Assembly: GCF_020042285.1 (NCBI RefSeq)
Contig: NZ_CP083388.1
Coordinates: 2,072,001-2,136,000, forward strand
DNA length: 64,000 nt
Reading direction: 5' to 3'
From: Ferruginibacter albus
GTDB taxonomy: Bacteria > Bacteroidota > Bacteroidia > Chitinophagales > Chitinophagaceae
The position numbers were made by a program, and so were the translations under genes. Of the stretch, positions 34,454 through 43,508 are shown one piece after another (positions within the stretch are counted from its first letter, which is position 1; each line of letters starts with the position of its first letter). The notes beneath the pieces were generated by a model that was not told the DNA's origin, did not search any database, and worked only from the letters and a program-made list of their open reading frames with translations.

Positions 34454-34938
34454 TTTATTTCTTCAAACTCACCGGTGATCTTGTTCTTACGAACATTATC
34501 CCAGTTAAAATATCTGCCATTCATGGCAACGTACACGCCTTTGTGCAACGTTTGTACAAAAGCCAGGGCGCTGCCGAGATTAAATAAACCATCGCTGCTG
34601 CCAAATTTATAAGGGATCATAGCGCCGGTTAAAACAATGGTTTTATCCGATACCAGTTCTGCTAATTTTTTCGCAGTATCTGTCATTGTATCGGTTCCAT
34701 GGGTTATAATGATCTTATCTTCTTCAGAACGAATGCAATAGTCAGCTATCAATTTGCGATGCTCCTCTTTCATTTCCAGGCTATCGATCATCATCAATGT
34801 TTCTACATGTACATTTACACGACTTCTGCCCAAGCGCAGCATTTCAGGCAAATGCGTATCCTTAAAAAAGAGAGTTCCTTTTAATTCGTTGTATTCTTTA
34901 TCGAAAGTACCGCCTGTAACAAAAATTCTTATAGCCAT
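34450..34938 (-). CDS. short asparaginase-domain protein
   Basis: 162 aa, half the length of normal L-asparaginases (about 330 aa). It keeps the N-terminal domain with both catalytic Thr motifs: VTGGTFDKEYN near residue 8 and IITHGTDTMTDTAK near residue 78. The conserved LTGAMIPY segment is also present. The C-terminal domain is missing, but the frame is clean, with a sensible stop, so it is a real short subfamily rather than a broken gene. Substrate uncertain. Its start touches the stop of the Hsp20 gene upstream, so both are probably co-transcribed. Confidence 0.85.
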   Translation of the reverse strand: MAIRIFVTGGTFDKEYNELKGTLFFKDTHLPEMLRLGRSRVNVHVETLMMIDSLEMKEEHRKLIADYCIRSEEDKIIITHGTDTMTDTAKKLAELVSDKTIVLTGAMIPYKFGSSDGLFNLGSALAFVQTLHKGVYVAMNGRYFNWDNVRKNKITGEFEEIN

Positions 34939-35381
34939 TAGTAAATGACAATTCTATGCGATGTATTAACGACAGGCGCATCAACTTTAGGAAAGCAAAT
35001 AGATAAAATACCTGCCTCATATTCAGCGCTGATAAAATCCGTTTCTATATTTCCGGGAAGATCTATTAAATGAGAGAAGCATTCAAAATTAAATCCGTGC
35101 ACATGATAATTGATCGCATTGGTTTCTTTTGGCTTCATTACTACGATCGATAACTGGTTATCCTGCACGTTTACTACAAAATCATCTTTTGTAAGGCCCG
35201 GCACTGCTAACTCTACTTTATAATAATCGATATGCTCTATAATATTTACCGAAGGATTTATTTTTCCTTCACGAGGCTTACCTAATTCTTTCATTAACTC
35301 TTCCCAATCAAATTTTGGAGGATTGAATGTTCCCGGATATGTATATGTATTTTCCGGTTGAAGTGAAGTAATTGTTGTCAT
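34938..35381 (-). CDS. Hsp20/alpha-crystallin family small heat-shock protein
   Basis: 147 aa. An alpha-crystallin domain occupies residues about 45-140: PSVNIIEHIDYYKVELAVPGL, VNVQDNQLSIVVM, and the final SAEYEAGILSICFPK with the AxxxxGIL-type motif that mediates dimer contacts. ATP-independent holdase. The N-terminus is short. Its coding region ends exactly where the short asparaginase-domain gene begins (shared base), giving a tightly coupled pair. No heat-shock operator was recognised upstream. Confidence 0.9.
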   Translation of the reverse strand: MTTITSLQPENTYTYPGTFNPPKFDWEELMKELGKPREGKINPSVNIIEHIDYYKVELAVPGLTKDDFVVNVQDNQLSIVVMKPKETNAINYHVHGFNFECFSHLIDLPGNIETDFISAEYEAGILSICFPKVDAPVVNTSHRIVIY

Positions 35382-35456
35382 AACAATCGTTTTTTGGAGG
35401 TGTTATACAAGTTAACCATTAATCCATTGAATTCAAAGAATAATTGATCCGTTAAC

Positions 35457-35681
35457 TTAAAAAAAACGTTTGACGATCTGCGCAATGATCATGAATAAAA
35501 TACTGAATACAATGCAGGTAGTAACAGGAAAATAAAATTTAAAATTTTCTCTTTCAATCCTGATATCACCGGGTAAATGCCCGATCCAATGCAGCTTATC
35601 ATGAAACGCATAGATAATCAATCCAATGCAGACAATTAATACGCCTGCAGCAATTATATATTTTCCCGTTTCGCTGTTCAT
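35457..35681 (-). CDS. DUF2905 family small membrane protein
   Basis: 74 aa. Two transmembrane helices (KYIIAAGVLIVCIGLIIYAF and FPVTTCIVFSILFMIIAQIV) flank a short conserved loop HWIGHLPGDIRIERENFKFYF; the GDI(R/Y)IERxNFKFYFP sequence is the DUF2905 hallmark. Widely distributed in bacteria; function unknown. It lies upstream of hsp20 on the same strand, separated by 75 bp. The paired heptameric repeat arrays start just beyond its ATG. Confidence 0.9.
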   Translation of the reverse strand: MNSETGKYIIAAGVLIVCIGLIIYAFHDKLHWIGHLPGDIRIERENFKFYFPVTTCIVFSILFMIIAQIVKRFF

Positions 35682-35694
35682 TGAAAATTTAGTT

Positions 35695-35770
35695 GTGAAT
35701 GGTAAATAGTGAAATGGTCGTTAGATAATAATCTTTATATTTTTACCATTGACAATTCACCATTCATTAA
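35695..35770. repeat. paired, inverted 7-bp repeat arrays (GTGAATG family) before pdxJ
   Basis: Left arm 35695-35718 begins GTGAATG, GTAAATA; right arm 35744-35767 is of the reverse-complement type (TTACCAT, TCACCAT units). The arms can pair over most of their length with several mismatches, making a large imperfect hairpin. The location between the divergent DUF2905 and pdxJ genes and upstream of a -7 element repeats the arrangement at 21087-21173. Confidence 0.5.
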
Positions 35771-35788
35771 AGTTACTCCAACCCTTAG

Positions 35789-35796
35789 TAACTTTG
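35789..35796 (+). promoter_or_regulatory. TAACTTTG -7 element for pdxJ
   Basis: Full TAnnTTTG match, 15 bp before the pdxJ ATG at 35812. Supports the shorter pdxJ start. Confidence 0.55.
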
Positions 35797-35811
35797 AAAA
35801 AAAATGCAATA

Positions 35812-36528
35812 ATGACCAAGCTTTCTGTCAACGTAAATAAGATCGCTACGCTTCGTAACAGCCGTGGTGGAAACAATCCTGACGTTTTAAAAACAGCTTT
35901 GGATATTGAACGTTTTGGTGCCGATGGTATTACAGTTCATCCACGTCCTGATGAACGACATATACGTTATGCAGATGTATTCGACATTAAGAAAAACATT
36001 CATACAGAATTTAATATTGAAGGCAATTGCACCGAGCAAAAATTTGTTGAACTTGTTTTAGCTAATAAACCTACACAGGTAACATTGGTACCCGATGCGA
36101 TCGGGCAAATTACTTCTAACCATGGCTGGAATACCATTGAACATAAAGATTATCTGACCAACATGATCAGCGTTTTTAAAAATGCCGGAATCCGTGTTTC
36201 TATTTTTGTAGACCCGGTTGTAGAGATGGTGGAAGGTGCTGCGGCTACCGGCACAGACAGAATTGAATTATATACAGAAGGCTTTGCCAAAGAATATGCC
36301 ATCAATAAAGAAAAGTCTATTGCTCCTTATATAGCAGCCGCTAAAAAAGCGAATGCATTAGGCTTAGGTATTAATGCCGGTCACGATCTTGATCTGCATA
36401 ACTTAAACTATTTTGCACAAAACGTTCCGGGCTTGCTGGAAGTGTCTATTGGACACGCTTTGGTTTGTGATGCTCTTTACTTAGGATTGGAAAATACCGT
36501 TCAATTATACAAACGGCAGCTTTTATAA
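35812..36528 (+). CDS. pdxJ: pyridoxine 5'-phosphate synthase PdxJ
   Basis: 238 aa from ATG 35812 (MTKLSVNVNKIATLRNSRGGN). The frame extends 21 codons upstream through the repeat array and promoter, which is rejected. A TIM-barrel enzyme condensing 1-deoxyxylulose-5-P with 3-amino-2-oxopropyl phosphate to make vitamin B6. Conserved DGITVHPRPDERHI, EFNIEGNC, TLVPD, VSIFVDP, ELYTEGFA and GINAGHDLDLHNL segments are intact. pdxA is not in the window. Several PLP enzymes nearby (rocD, trpB, PabC-like) use the product. Confidence 0.96.
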   Translation: MTKLSVNVNKIATLRNSRGGNNPDVLKTALDIERFGADGITVHPRPDERHIRYADVFDIKKNIHTEFNIEGNCTEQKFVELVLANKPTQVTLVPDAIGQITSNHGWNTIEHKDYLTNMISVFKNAGIRVSIFVDPVVEMVEGAAATGTDRIELYTEGFAKEYAINKEKSIAPYIAAAKKANALGLGINAGHDLDLHNLNYFAQNVPGLLEVSIGHALVCDALYLGLENTVQLYKRQLL

Positions 36529-36591
36529 GGTTTACAATTGAATAACAAGTAAGCCAACGGAAATTGTTATTTTCGCAGAAATGTCCTAAAA

Positions 36592-38838
36592 ATGAAGTGG
36601 TTACGAAGAATCCTGTTCATTCTACTTATTACAATTATCTCTCTTTTAGTTTTATTGGTAATCTTCATCTCTCCTATTGCTAAATGGGCTATTGAAAGAT
36701 ATAGTGTTGAATATACCGGAAGACAAATAAAGATGGATAAGCTTCGTATCAATCTATTTACCGGGAGTGTAAGCAGTAAAGGATTAAAGATCTATGAAGC
36801 CAAAAGCAGCAAGCTTTTTTTTCAATGCGCTGAATTATATGCTGATATTGAAGAACACAAACTATTTTCATCTACTTATGAATTAACTGAGATACGATTA
36901 GATAACCCAACCTTAAATGTTATTGAAAAAGGCAAGCGTTTTAATTTCAGTGATCTTATAGATCGTTTCAGTTCAAAGAAACCATCTACGTTAAAAGATA
37001 ATAAACCTGTAAAATGGGAAATAAAGAAAGCAGATGTAAATAACGCTGCTATTGTTTATGAAAATTCTTCTCCTCATAACATCATAACAATTAAACGTTG
37101 CAACATTCATATTCCCGGCATATCGTGGAATAATAAAGTGTATAGTATTAATACTGATTTTTCTTTTGCTTCCGGCGGAGATGTAAAAGGTAAAATATCG
37201 TTTGATAAGAATAGTTGGATGTATGGAATAAATGCTGATATCAAACGCTTCGATGTAAAACCTTTCTTTATTTATTTAAAAGATTACCTGAAAGTAAATC
37301 AATTGAACGGCTTGCTTTCCACGCATCTGAATATAAGCGGCAACATGCACAATGCTACGGCTGTAGCAGCTTCAGGAAATATAACTGTAGAAGATTTTTC
37401 TATCATTGATAACGTGGATGATAAATTAACTGCAGTTGACAAGATGTCGATCGATATTGACACATTGAATACAGAAAAGAACATGTATCATTTTGCGACG
37501 ATACAAATGATACGACCTTATTTAAAACTGGAGATGTATAAAGAAGGTTACAACTTCGACAGGTTAAGCTCCTCTCCTGTTGCTATGGATACTTCCACTA
37601 CTACATACTCCAATATCTTTACCATGATCGCTGATTATGTACAAAACATTGTGAGCAATTACGTAATAAGCAGCTACAACGCAGATAAATTTGTTATAGA
37701 AGGCGGGCAATTCCGCTTTGTGGATTATACGCTATATGATAAGTTCCGTTATTCATTTGATTCATTAGATCTGTTAAGCGACCGCTTAAGCAGCAATAGC
37801 ACAAAAATTCATTTTGATGCATCTGCCATACTAAACAGAAGCGGCAAGCTAAAAGGTTTTATGGATATCAATCCCCAAAACTTTAAAGATTTTGCTATTG
37901 ATTGTTCTGTTAAAGATCTGTCCATATCCGATTTCAATCCTTATTCTAAATATTATGTAGCTACTCCTTTTTTAAAAGGAACTATTGATTATACGAATAA
38001 GACCACTGTTGTAAAACGACAGTTAACCAGTGATAATATATTGGATGTACAACAAATAATTGCGGGCAAAAAAGACAAGACCAATAAACCGCAATACAAT
38101 ATGCCGGTGAGATTAGCCGTAGCATTGCTAAAAGATGTGCATGGCAATATTCATTTAAAGATACCTGTTACCGGCAGCTTAGATGATCCTAAATTTAAAT
38201 GGGGCAAAATAGTTTGGCAGGTATTGGGCAACTTGGTTACTAAAGCTGCCGCTGCACCGTTTAAATTGCTGGCTCATGTTTTTGGTGGCAAGGAAGAAGA
38301 TTACAAAGAAGTAGATTTTGATTATCTGCAAACTACTGTTAGCGATAACCAGCAAAAACAATTGGACCAGCTGGCAAAAACATTAAAAGACAAACCGGGA
38401 ATAAAATTAGAGTTGGTACAAGTATCCCGCAAGCACGATGAAATGGAAGCATTGGCTATTCATCTGGCAAAGAAGAATTATTTAAATATTGCCGATAGTA
38501 CCGCCGAACAACAGCGGCAAATAAATTCCTTCAATATTAATGACTCTGCATTCATTGCTTATGTAAATAAGCAGTTACAAACAAATTCTAACCTGGAGTC
38601 GATCCAGGAAAAATGTATACGACTTGTAGGGAAAGATGCTTTAAAGGAGAAAGTTGAAGCCATCATGCAGCAACGTATAGATGCGATCACAAACTATTTA
38701 TTACAGAAAGAAATACCCAAAGAAAAAGTACTGGTTCATAATTCTACTGTACCTAATGACCCGAATGTTGGTAATGCGCCAAAATTTGTCATCAATGTTG
38801 CTGAGGGCGAAGATGCAACCATACCAAAACAAGAATAA
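36592..38838 (+). CDS. large DUF748 (AsmA-like) envelope protein
   Basis: 748 aa. One N-terminal transmembrane helix (FILLITIISLLVLLVIFISPI), followed by long beta-rich repeats of the AsmA/DUF748 type (LRINLFTGSVSSKGLKIYEA, SVKDLSISDFNPYSKYYVA, GTIDYTNKTTVVKRQL). The DUF748 C-terminal part shows MPVRLAVALLKDVHGNIHLKIPV, then a helical tail with KEEDYKEVDFDYLQTTVS. Proteins of this group span the periplasm and are linked to lipid or envelope transport in other bacteria. Exact role here unknown. It stands alone between pdxJ and a convergent gene. Confidence 0.88.
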   Translation: MKWLRRILFILLITIISLLVLLVIFISPIAKWAIERYSVEYTGRQIKMDKLRINLFTGSVSSKGLKIYEAKSSKLFFQCAELYADIEEHKLFSSTYELTEIRLDNPTLNVIEKGKRFNFSDLIDRFSSKKPSTLKDNKPVKWEIKKADVNNAAIVYENSSPHNIITIKRCNIHIPGISWNNKVYSINTDFSFASGGDVKGKISFDKNSWMYGINADIKRFDVKPFFIYLKDYLKVNQLNGLLSTHLNISGNMHNATAVAASGNITVEDFSIIDNVDDKLTAVDKMSIDIDTLNTEKNMYHFATIQMIRPYLKLEMYKEGYNFDRLSSSPVAMDTSTTTYSNIFTMIADYVQNIVSNYVISSYNADKFVIEGGQFRFVDYTLYDKFRYSFDSLDLLSDRLSSNSTKIHFDASAILNRSGKLKGFMDINPQNFKDFAIDCSVKDLSISDFNPYSKYYVATPFLKGTIDYTNKTTVVKRQLTSDNILDVQQIIAGKKDKTNKPQYNMPVRLAVALLKDVHGNIHLKIPVTGSLDDPKFKWGKIVWQVLGNLVTKAAAAPFKLLAHVFGGKEEDYKEVDFDYLQTTVSDNQQKQLDQLAKTLKDKPGIKLELVQVSRKHDEMEALAIHLAKKNYLNIADSTAEQQRQINSFNINDSAFIAYVNKQLQTNSNLESIQEKCIRLVGKDALKEKVEAIMQQRIDAITNYLLQKEIPKEKVLVHNSTVPNDPNVGNAPKFVINVAEGEDATIPKQE

Positions 38839-38848
38839 GCTTTGGCAA

Positions 38849-39454
38849 CTATTTATTGCTGCAGTCCGTTAAGTGTTTGGTGTATTCCTGCAAGAATTGG
38901 TCTCGTTGCTTTTTGTAGTCATCTACACTTTCAAAATTTCTAAATTCCGGCTTAAGATTATTAAAGTAAAAATACACTGTAACACCGTTTCCGGGAAACA
39001 TAATAAAAGTTCCCAACGTACTTCCTACTTCAATTGTACCGCGGCTTAACCCGAAAATTTTATAGCCATTAAAATCAAGCGTAATAACATCTTTAGTCTC
39101 CATGCCCGTAGAGTGAGCATTTAAATATTTGAGGTTATCCAACAGCTTTTTTTTGTCGCTCTCATACGAGTTTGAATCAGAAAGCTCAACCTTTAAGTTT
39201 ACAAATGGAACTTGCTTAGCATTGTTATACAAAATTCGATAACCGTCAATTCGTGTAACTTCCACCTCCCCGTCTTCGGTCTTTACTGTCCGGAATTTTT
39301 CAGACGTTTCAGGAAGCCTGTCAGGAGTTGCTGCTGTCAGATTAGTCGCTGTAGTAAATGAAATAAAGCAATTGCCGATCTCATTTTTATTCTTGAAACT
39401 CAGCAACGCAATTGTCAATAAAAATATTGAAAGCATTAAGATTTTTGATCTCAT
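38849..39454 (-). CDS. exported protein of unknown function
   Basis: 201 aa. Signal peptide or anchor at MRSKILMLSIFLLTIALLSF, then a soluble region with an Asp/Glu- and Lys-rich middle (DSNSYESDKKKLLDNL) and a C-terminal VDDYKKQRDQFLQEYTKHLTD. I do not recognise a family. It converges with the DUF748 gene, 10 bp between ends, and lies downstream of another unknown gene on the same strand. Periplasmic or surface location is inferred from the N-terminus only. Confidence 0.65.
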   Translation of the reverse strand: MRSKILMLSIFLLTIALLSFKNKNEIGNCFISFTTATNLTAATPDRLPETSEKFRTVKTEDGEVEVTRIDGYRILYNNAKQVPFVNLKVELSDSNSYESDKKKLLDNLKYLNAHSTGMETKDVITLDFNGYKIFGLSRGTIEVGSTLGTFIMFPGNGVTVYFYFNNLKPEFRNFESVDDYKKQRDQFLQEYTKHLTDCSNK

Positions 39455-39521
39455 AAATTATATTTACCTGTTATGATCTGTAAGCTTGTATATTCTTACA
39501 AATGTTCAATACTGAAGAGTA

Positions 39522-39926
39522 TTATTTCTTTGCTTTAGCAGGATCAAACCCGGTACTGGCAATAGTTTTTACTTCCTCTATCAATAATTTATTTTTGAGT
39601 TCTTTTGCTAATATTGAATATAATTCATCAGCCAGCAACTTAGAAATATCTTTTTCAGGTGATGCATAAGAGAAGGAAGAATAATCCCGGTTATTTACAG
39701 TTATCAAAACTTTATATAGTTTTTGTTCTTCCTGCTCCTCCTCTAAATATTTAATGACGATATTATTCTTTTCACACGCATTCATAAAAACGTCAAACAC
39801 ATCAGCGTCTTCATAACCATCAATTACGGTACTTATAAATCTCCTGGAAGAATTACCTTCTCTATCTTGAGTAGAAACTATAATTTCTCCAAAAAGCAGT
39901 TGATCGATAACAGGAGAAAATTCCAT
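39522..39926 (-). CDS. hypothetical cytoplasmic protein
   Basis: 134 aa, no signal peptide, acidic, with mixed alpha/beta character (EFSPVIDQLLFGEIIVSTQD, IVIKYLEEEQEEQKLYKVLITVNN, ISKLLADELYSILAKELKNK). No motif recognised. Located 34 bp downstream of the TlpA-like gene and on the same strand. It may be co-transcribed with the SusC locus genes upstream, but no functional link can be argued from the sequence. Confidence 0.6.
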   Translation of the reverse strand: MEFSPVIDQLLFGEIIVSTQDREGNSSRRFISTVIDGYEDADVFDVFMNACEKNNIVIKYLEEEQEEQKLYKVLITVNNRDYSSFSYASPEKDISKLLADELYSILAKELKNKLLIEEVKTIASTGFDPAKAKK

Positions 39927-39960
39927 GGTGGTTGTTTAATTATAAATGTTCTGGCGTCAG

Positions 39961-41055
39961 CTATTGCAATATCCTAGAAAGCTTTCTTTCTAACTTATCG
40001 CCACGAAGATTTTTGGCTATGACCTTTCCCGTAGGGTCGATCAAAATATTTTGAGGTATCTCATTAATGCCGAATTGCACAGCTACTGCATTTTGCCAGC
40101 CCTGCAGATCGCTTACATGTGTCCAGGTCAGGTTATCCATTTTAATAGCGTCAAGCCATACGTCTTTTTTATTATCCAATGATACGCCTAAAACGGTAAA
40201 ATTTTTGTCTTTAAATTTATTATACGCAGCTACTACATTTGGATTTTCTCTGCGGCAAGGTCCGCACCAGCTTGCCCAAAAATCAATCAATACATATTTG
40301 CCTCTTAGCGAGCTTGTATTAAATGCATTTCCAGCGGTATCAGGTTCAGAAAAGTCCGTCAATTGTGTACCGATTCCATTTTGCGAAGCTTTTGACACCA
40401 CTTGCCCTAAATACAATCCTAAAGGAGATGATTTAATGCCCGTGGACAATGTATTATATAACTCTGTTGTACGTTTATCGTTTTCTGCCACCTGGCTATA
40501 CCGAATAATTGCTAATGGTGTGATGTATGAGTCGGGATGTTGCAGTGCAAAGTTTTCAGTAATCTGCGTAGCATTGGCAACTGCTGCTGAATCATAAGGA
40601 ATATCCTGCCCTGAAAATAGATTTTGATAAGGCGCCAAAGAACGGTTTAATTCTAAAAACTCGCTGTTGGAAGCAGAACCTGTTATACTCACTGCATTCA
40701 ATGCATCTTTTGTTCCTGATATTTTTACATTGCTGTTATCTAAAAACAATACAATGTATGGCTGCTGTTGTTTATTAAAAGTGATCAGGCGGAAGTCGGG
40801 AAAATCCATCTTTCCTTTTAATACAAATTTGTTTTGTTGGATAGCAGTAGATGCTATTTGTGCTCCTGTTTGATTATTGATAAGATCAACCGAAGTTCCA
40901 TCGGGATAGCCGGTTATTATGGCGTTGATAACAAATCCTCCTGCAGGTGTTGCGACAGTTGTTGTTGCTGCTTTTGGTTTGGGTTTTACTTTGGGCTTGG
41001 TTTGAGCAATTGAAAAGAAAGGCAAGAAAGCTATTAAAAGAAAATAATTCTTCAT
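39961..41055 (-). CDS. TlpA-like thiol-disulfide oxidoreductase (DUF4369 + thioredoxin domain)
   Basis: 364 aa. A signal peptide (FLLIAFLPFFSIAQ) is followed by a Lys/Pro/Ala-rich linker, a DUF4369-type beta domain (about residues 40-130: FVINAIITGYPDGTSVDLIN, KGKMDFPDFRLITF), a helical stretch, then a C-terminal thioredoxin-like domain with the active site FWASWCGPCRRENP near residue 260. Periplasmic redox protein. It is the last gene of the run behind the SusC/SusD genes, 72 bp after the DUF4302 lipoprotein gene; such TlpA-type proteins are common satellites of Bacteroidota uptake loci. Confidence 0.88.
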   Translation of the reverse strand: MKNYFLLIAFLPFFSIAQTKPKVKPKPKAATTTVATPAGGFVINAIITGYPDGTSVDLINNQTGAQIASTAIQQNKFVLKGKMDFPDFRLITFNKQQQPYIVLFLDNSNVKISGTKDALNAVSITGSASNSEFLELNRSLAPYQNLFSGQDIPYDSAAVANATQITENFALQHPDSYITPLAIIRYSQVAENDKRTTELYNTLSTGIKSSPLGLYLGQVVSKASQNGIGTQLTDFSEPDTAGNAFNTSSLRGKYVLIDFWASWCGPCRRENPNVVAAYNKFKDKNFTVLGVSLDNKKDVWLDAIKMDNLTWTHVSDLQGWQNAVAVQFGINEIPQNILIDPTGKVIAKNLRGDKLERKLSRILQ

Positions 41056-41127
41056 GATGGTATTTTGATACGCAAATTTAGTCGCTTATCGCATTACTTT
41101 AATGAAGAAACTTTTAACCAGGATACG

Positions 41128-42531
41128 TTAAAAAAACCAGCTTAGCCAGGCTTTACCGTCTTTAGCACTTACCATATCATAATGCCCGTCATCTAATCTC
41201 ACCAGGTAATACCCCTCAGGAATTATGAACTGGCTTAAAGTAAGCCCGGGATCGCCAGTTGTGGGATACCCGAAATTAGTTTGAAGACTGAACTTAAGAT
41301 AACCCAAGCTATCTGTAAAAGGCATTTCCTGGATATAATCAAGAGTTAACGTTGTATAGGTAGAATTTAAAAATATCGGCGCTAATGCATTGTACTGGGA
41401 GCCTAAAACATCCGCAGGGAAATAAGACAAATAAAAATATCTTGTATTGATACCGTCTTTATTATTGTTATAGGCATCTCTTGTTCCATTCACATAGAAG
41501 CCGTCCCAGCTTGCCCAATATCCTCCATTATCCAAGGCAAAATTTATCCATTTAGAAGGCAGCGTGGTATCTATCTTTAATGGCAAAGTTGTTTCTGTCA
41601 AAGTGCCTGCTGTATTGTTGGCTGTAATGTTCAATGTACGGGTAGTAGCGTCCCAGGATGTAATGTTTAGCGTATTGATATTGATCGTTCCGTTATTAAC
41701 GGGTTGTAATAACCTTATACCATGCGTAAACCCATCAGGTGATACTGTTTGCGTAAAGCCTACCTCTTTATAGATGATACTATCGTTACCATCCAGCCAG
41801 CTAAACATAAGAGTACTATCACTATAAGAATGTACATCAAATAAATTACCGTTAACTGCAAGACGGGAATAATACGTCAGGAATTCTTTGTTCAGGTATC
41901 CTCCTACTAAACTCGAATTCCATTTACCTGCATTAAAAATATCCGCTTCAGCTTTGGTAGCTCTTACAAAAGTCAATAAAGAACCATTGGTTTTACCGAT
42001 CATTCGTATGGTATCCTGTTGTATCAGACTCTCATCTACAATAAATTCAAAATCGGTTTGTAATCCTTTACTGATATCGGGTATTGGCAGATCATTTTGC
42101 TTGTAATACCAGGTATTCAAAACCGTTGGACGGCTTATATTAACGTCTGCAAATATCCCGGTATTGGCTTCATTAGGATCCGCTAATACATGTATATAAG
42201 AATACGTATCGAAGATGAACGTTGGTTGTTGTTGCTCCCTGAATCGATATCCTGCATCCTGTAAAGTAATGGCGGATTGAGCAGTGAAATCGGATAACAT
42301 TTTCACCCGGTTGTCATTAGTAAAAACAAAATAGAACGCATATGTTTGTCCTTTACTGTTTCGGATAAATCCTTTCCATCCGTTCTCTGCACCGGTCAAT
42401 TGCGCCTGGTATTTTGCCAACGCCTCATTTATGCGATCATCAGGTGATTGATTGAAAACAGCATCTTCTTCTTTTTTACAAGCCGATAAAAAAACAGCTA
42501 TTCCTATAAAAAAATAAAATAGTCTTTTCAT
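41128..42531 (-). CDS. DUF4302 domain lipoprotein
   Basis: 467 aa. Lipobox IAVFLSACKKEED places it on the membrane. The N-terminal DRINEALAKYQAQLTGAENGWKG and FYFVFTNDNRVKMLSDF segments are typical of DUF4302, a Bacteroidota family found next to SusC/SusD pairs. The rest is beta-rich and likely surface-exposed. It lies 36 bp after the zinc metallohydrolase gene on the same strand. Role probably in binding or processing the locus substrate (inference from location). No enzymatic motif seen. Confidence 0.82.
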   Translation of the reverse strand: MKRLFYFFIGIAVFLSACKKEEDAVFNQSPDDRINEALAKYQAQLTGAENGWKGFIRNSKGQTYAFYFVFTNDNRVKMLSDFTAQSAITLQDAGYRFREQQQPTFIFDTYSYIHVLADPNEANTGIFADVNISRPTVLNTWYYKQNDLPIPDISKGLQTDFEFIVDESLIQQDTIRMIGKTNGSLLTFVRATKAEADIFNAGKWNSSLVGGYLNKEFLTYYSRLAVNGNLFDVHSYSDSTLMFSWLDGNDSIIYKEVGFTQTVSPDGFTHGIRLLQPVNNGTININTLNITSWDATTRTLNITANNTAGTLTETTLPLKIDTTLPSKWINFALDNGGYWASWDGFYVNGTRDAYNNNKDGINTRYFYLSYFPADVLGSQYNALAPIFLNSTYTTLTLDYIQEMPFTDSLGYLKFSLQTNFGYPTTGDPGLTLSQFIIPEGYYLVRLDDGHYDMVSAKDGKAWLSWFF

Positions 42532-42567
42532 AATTCTTTTTTATTAAGCTCAAATACCGCTTCGTAA

Positions 42568-43494
42568 TCAATAAAATTCTTTTTCAATGGTAGCTCTCAC
42601 CTTTGCCTGCAGATCATAAAAATCTATTTGCCAGCTGGTTTTAAAATAATCAACAATAGCCGCTTCTTTAGCATGCAATTTTTGTTGCGCATCCTGGTTC
42701 GGAACTATTATTATATTACCCAAGCCATCATCCTGGTAAGTAACAATACTTGCTACAAATGCGTCCCAGCCGGGCTTTCCATATACCAACATATGCGATA
42801 TCATTTCTGCAAAATCTTCTGTAGCCACGCTGGATGCATATGCAGTAACAAAGCCTTTTTGATTGGCGTCCGGGTCCTGCAGGTTTATCCAATCGGAAGA
42901 ATAATCATTTTGCGTAACGAGGTCAAAAGCATTCGGACGTCTTTTCAATTGATCAAAAATGTGAGAGAACTCATGATGCACGGTAAGAAAAACATTGCGT
43001 TGCACCATGGTATCCGCCAATGTATAATCCGGGGAAGTTTTATTTTTAAAATAATTCAGCTGTAATAAATTTATTTGTCGCCCTCCACCGGCTACACCAA
43101 CAGTAGCTCCATCGGCATCCGCAGCAGAACTACCGGACAATACAAAAAACTTAGGTGCTATCTTGTTAAAAAATATAAGATTTGTTTCTTCTATATACGG
43201 CGTTGCCCATATTCTTAAGAGCGATGACATAACAGGTATAACTACTTCTTCTTTTGGCGGCACAACATTATCACTGATAAGGTCGGTTGTGAATTGATTC
43301 CATCGATATTTTACATCAATATTATAAGGAACTACCAGGCTATCGTATATCCATTTATCAATAGGAGTTTGTGCAGTAGAATCTCCTCCTAAACCGGGTA
43401 TGTCTGCAGCATTCCCCAATGGTTCCTCTTTTTTACAAGAAACCATTAGCATTGTTACTGCCAAACTGAATACTGTTATCTTACTTAGTTTCAT
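42568..43494 (-). CDS. SusCD-associated zinc metallohydrolase lipoprotein
   Basis: 308 aa. Lipobox MLMVSCKKEEP. The zinc-binding HExxH motif is in LTVHHEFSHIFDQ near residue 180, with a downstream Glu-rich segment ATEDFAEMISHML that supplies the third ligand candidate. This matches the Bacteroidota family of substrate import-associated zinc metallohydrolase lipoproteins encoded beside SusC/SusD. It lies 14 bp after the susD-like gene. Peptide or protein processing at the cell surface is a reasonable role, but the actual substrate is unknown. Confidence 0.85.
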   Translation of the reverse strand: MKLSKITVFSLAVTMLMVSCKKEEPLGNAADIPGLGGDSTAQTPIDKWIYDSLVVPYNIDVKYRWNQFTTDLISDNVVPPKEEVVIPVMSSLLRIWATPYIEETNLIFFNKIAPKFFVLSGSSAADADGATVGVAGGGRQINLLQLNYFKNKTSPDYTLADTMVQRNVFLTVHHEFSHIFDQLKRRPNAFDLVTQNDYSSDWINLQDPDANQKGFVTAYASSVATEDFAEMISHMLVYGKPGWDAFVASIVTYQDDGLGNIIIVPNQDAQQKLHAKEAAIVDYFKTSWQIDFYDLQAKVRATIEKEFY

Positions 43495-43508
43495 TATAAA
43501 AAATTTAA

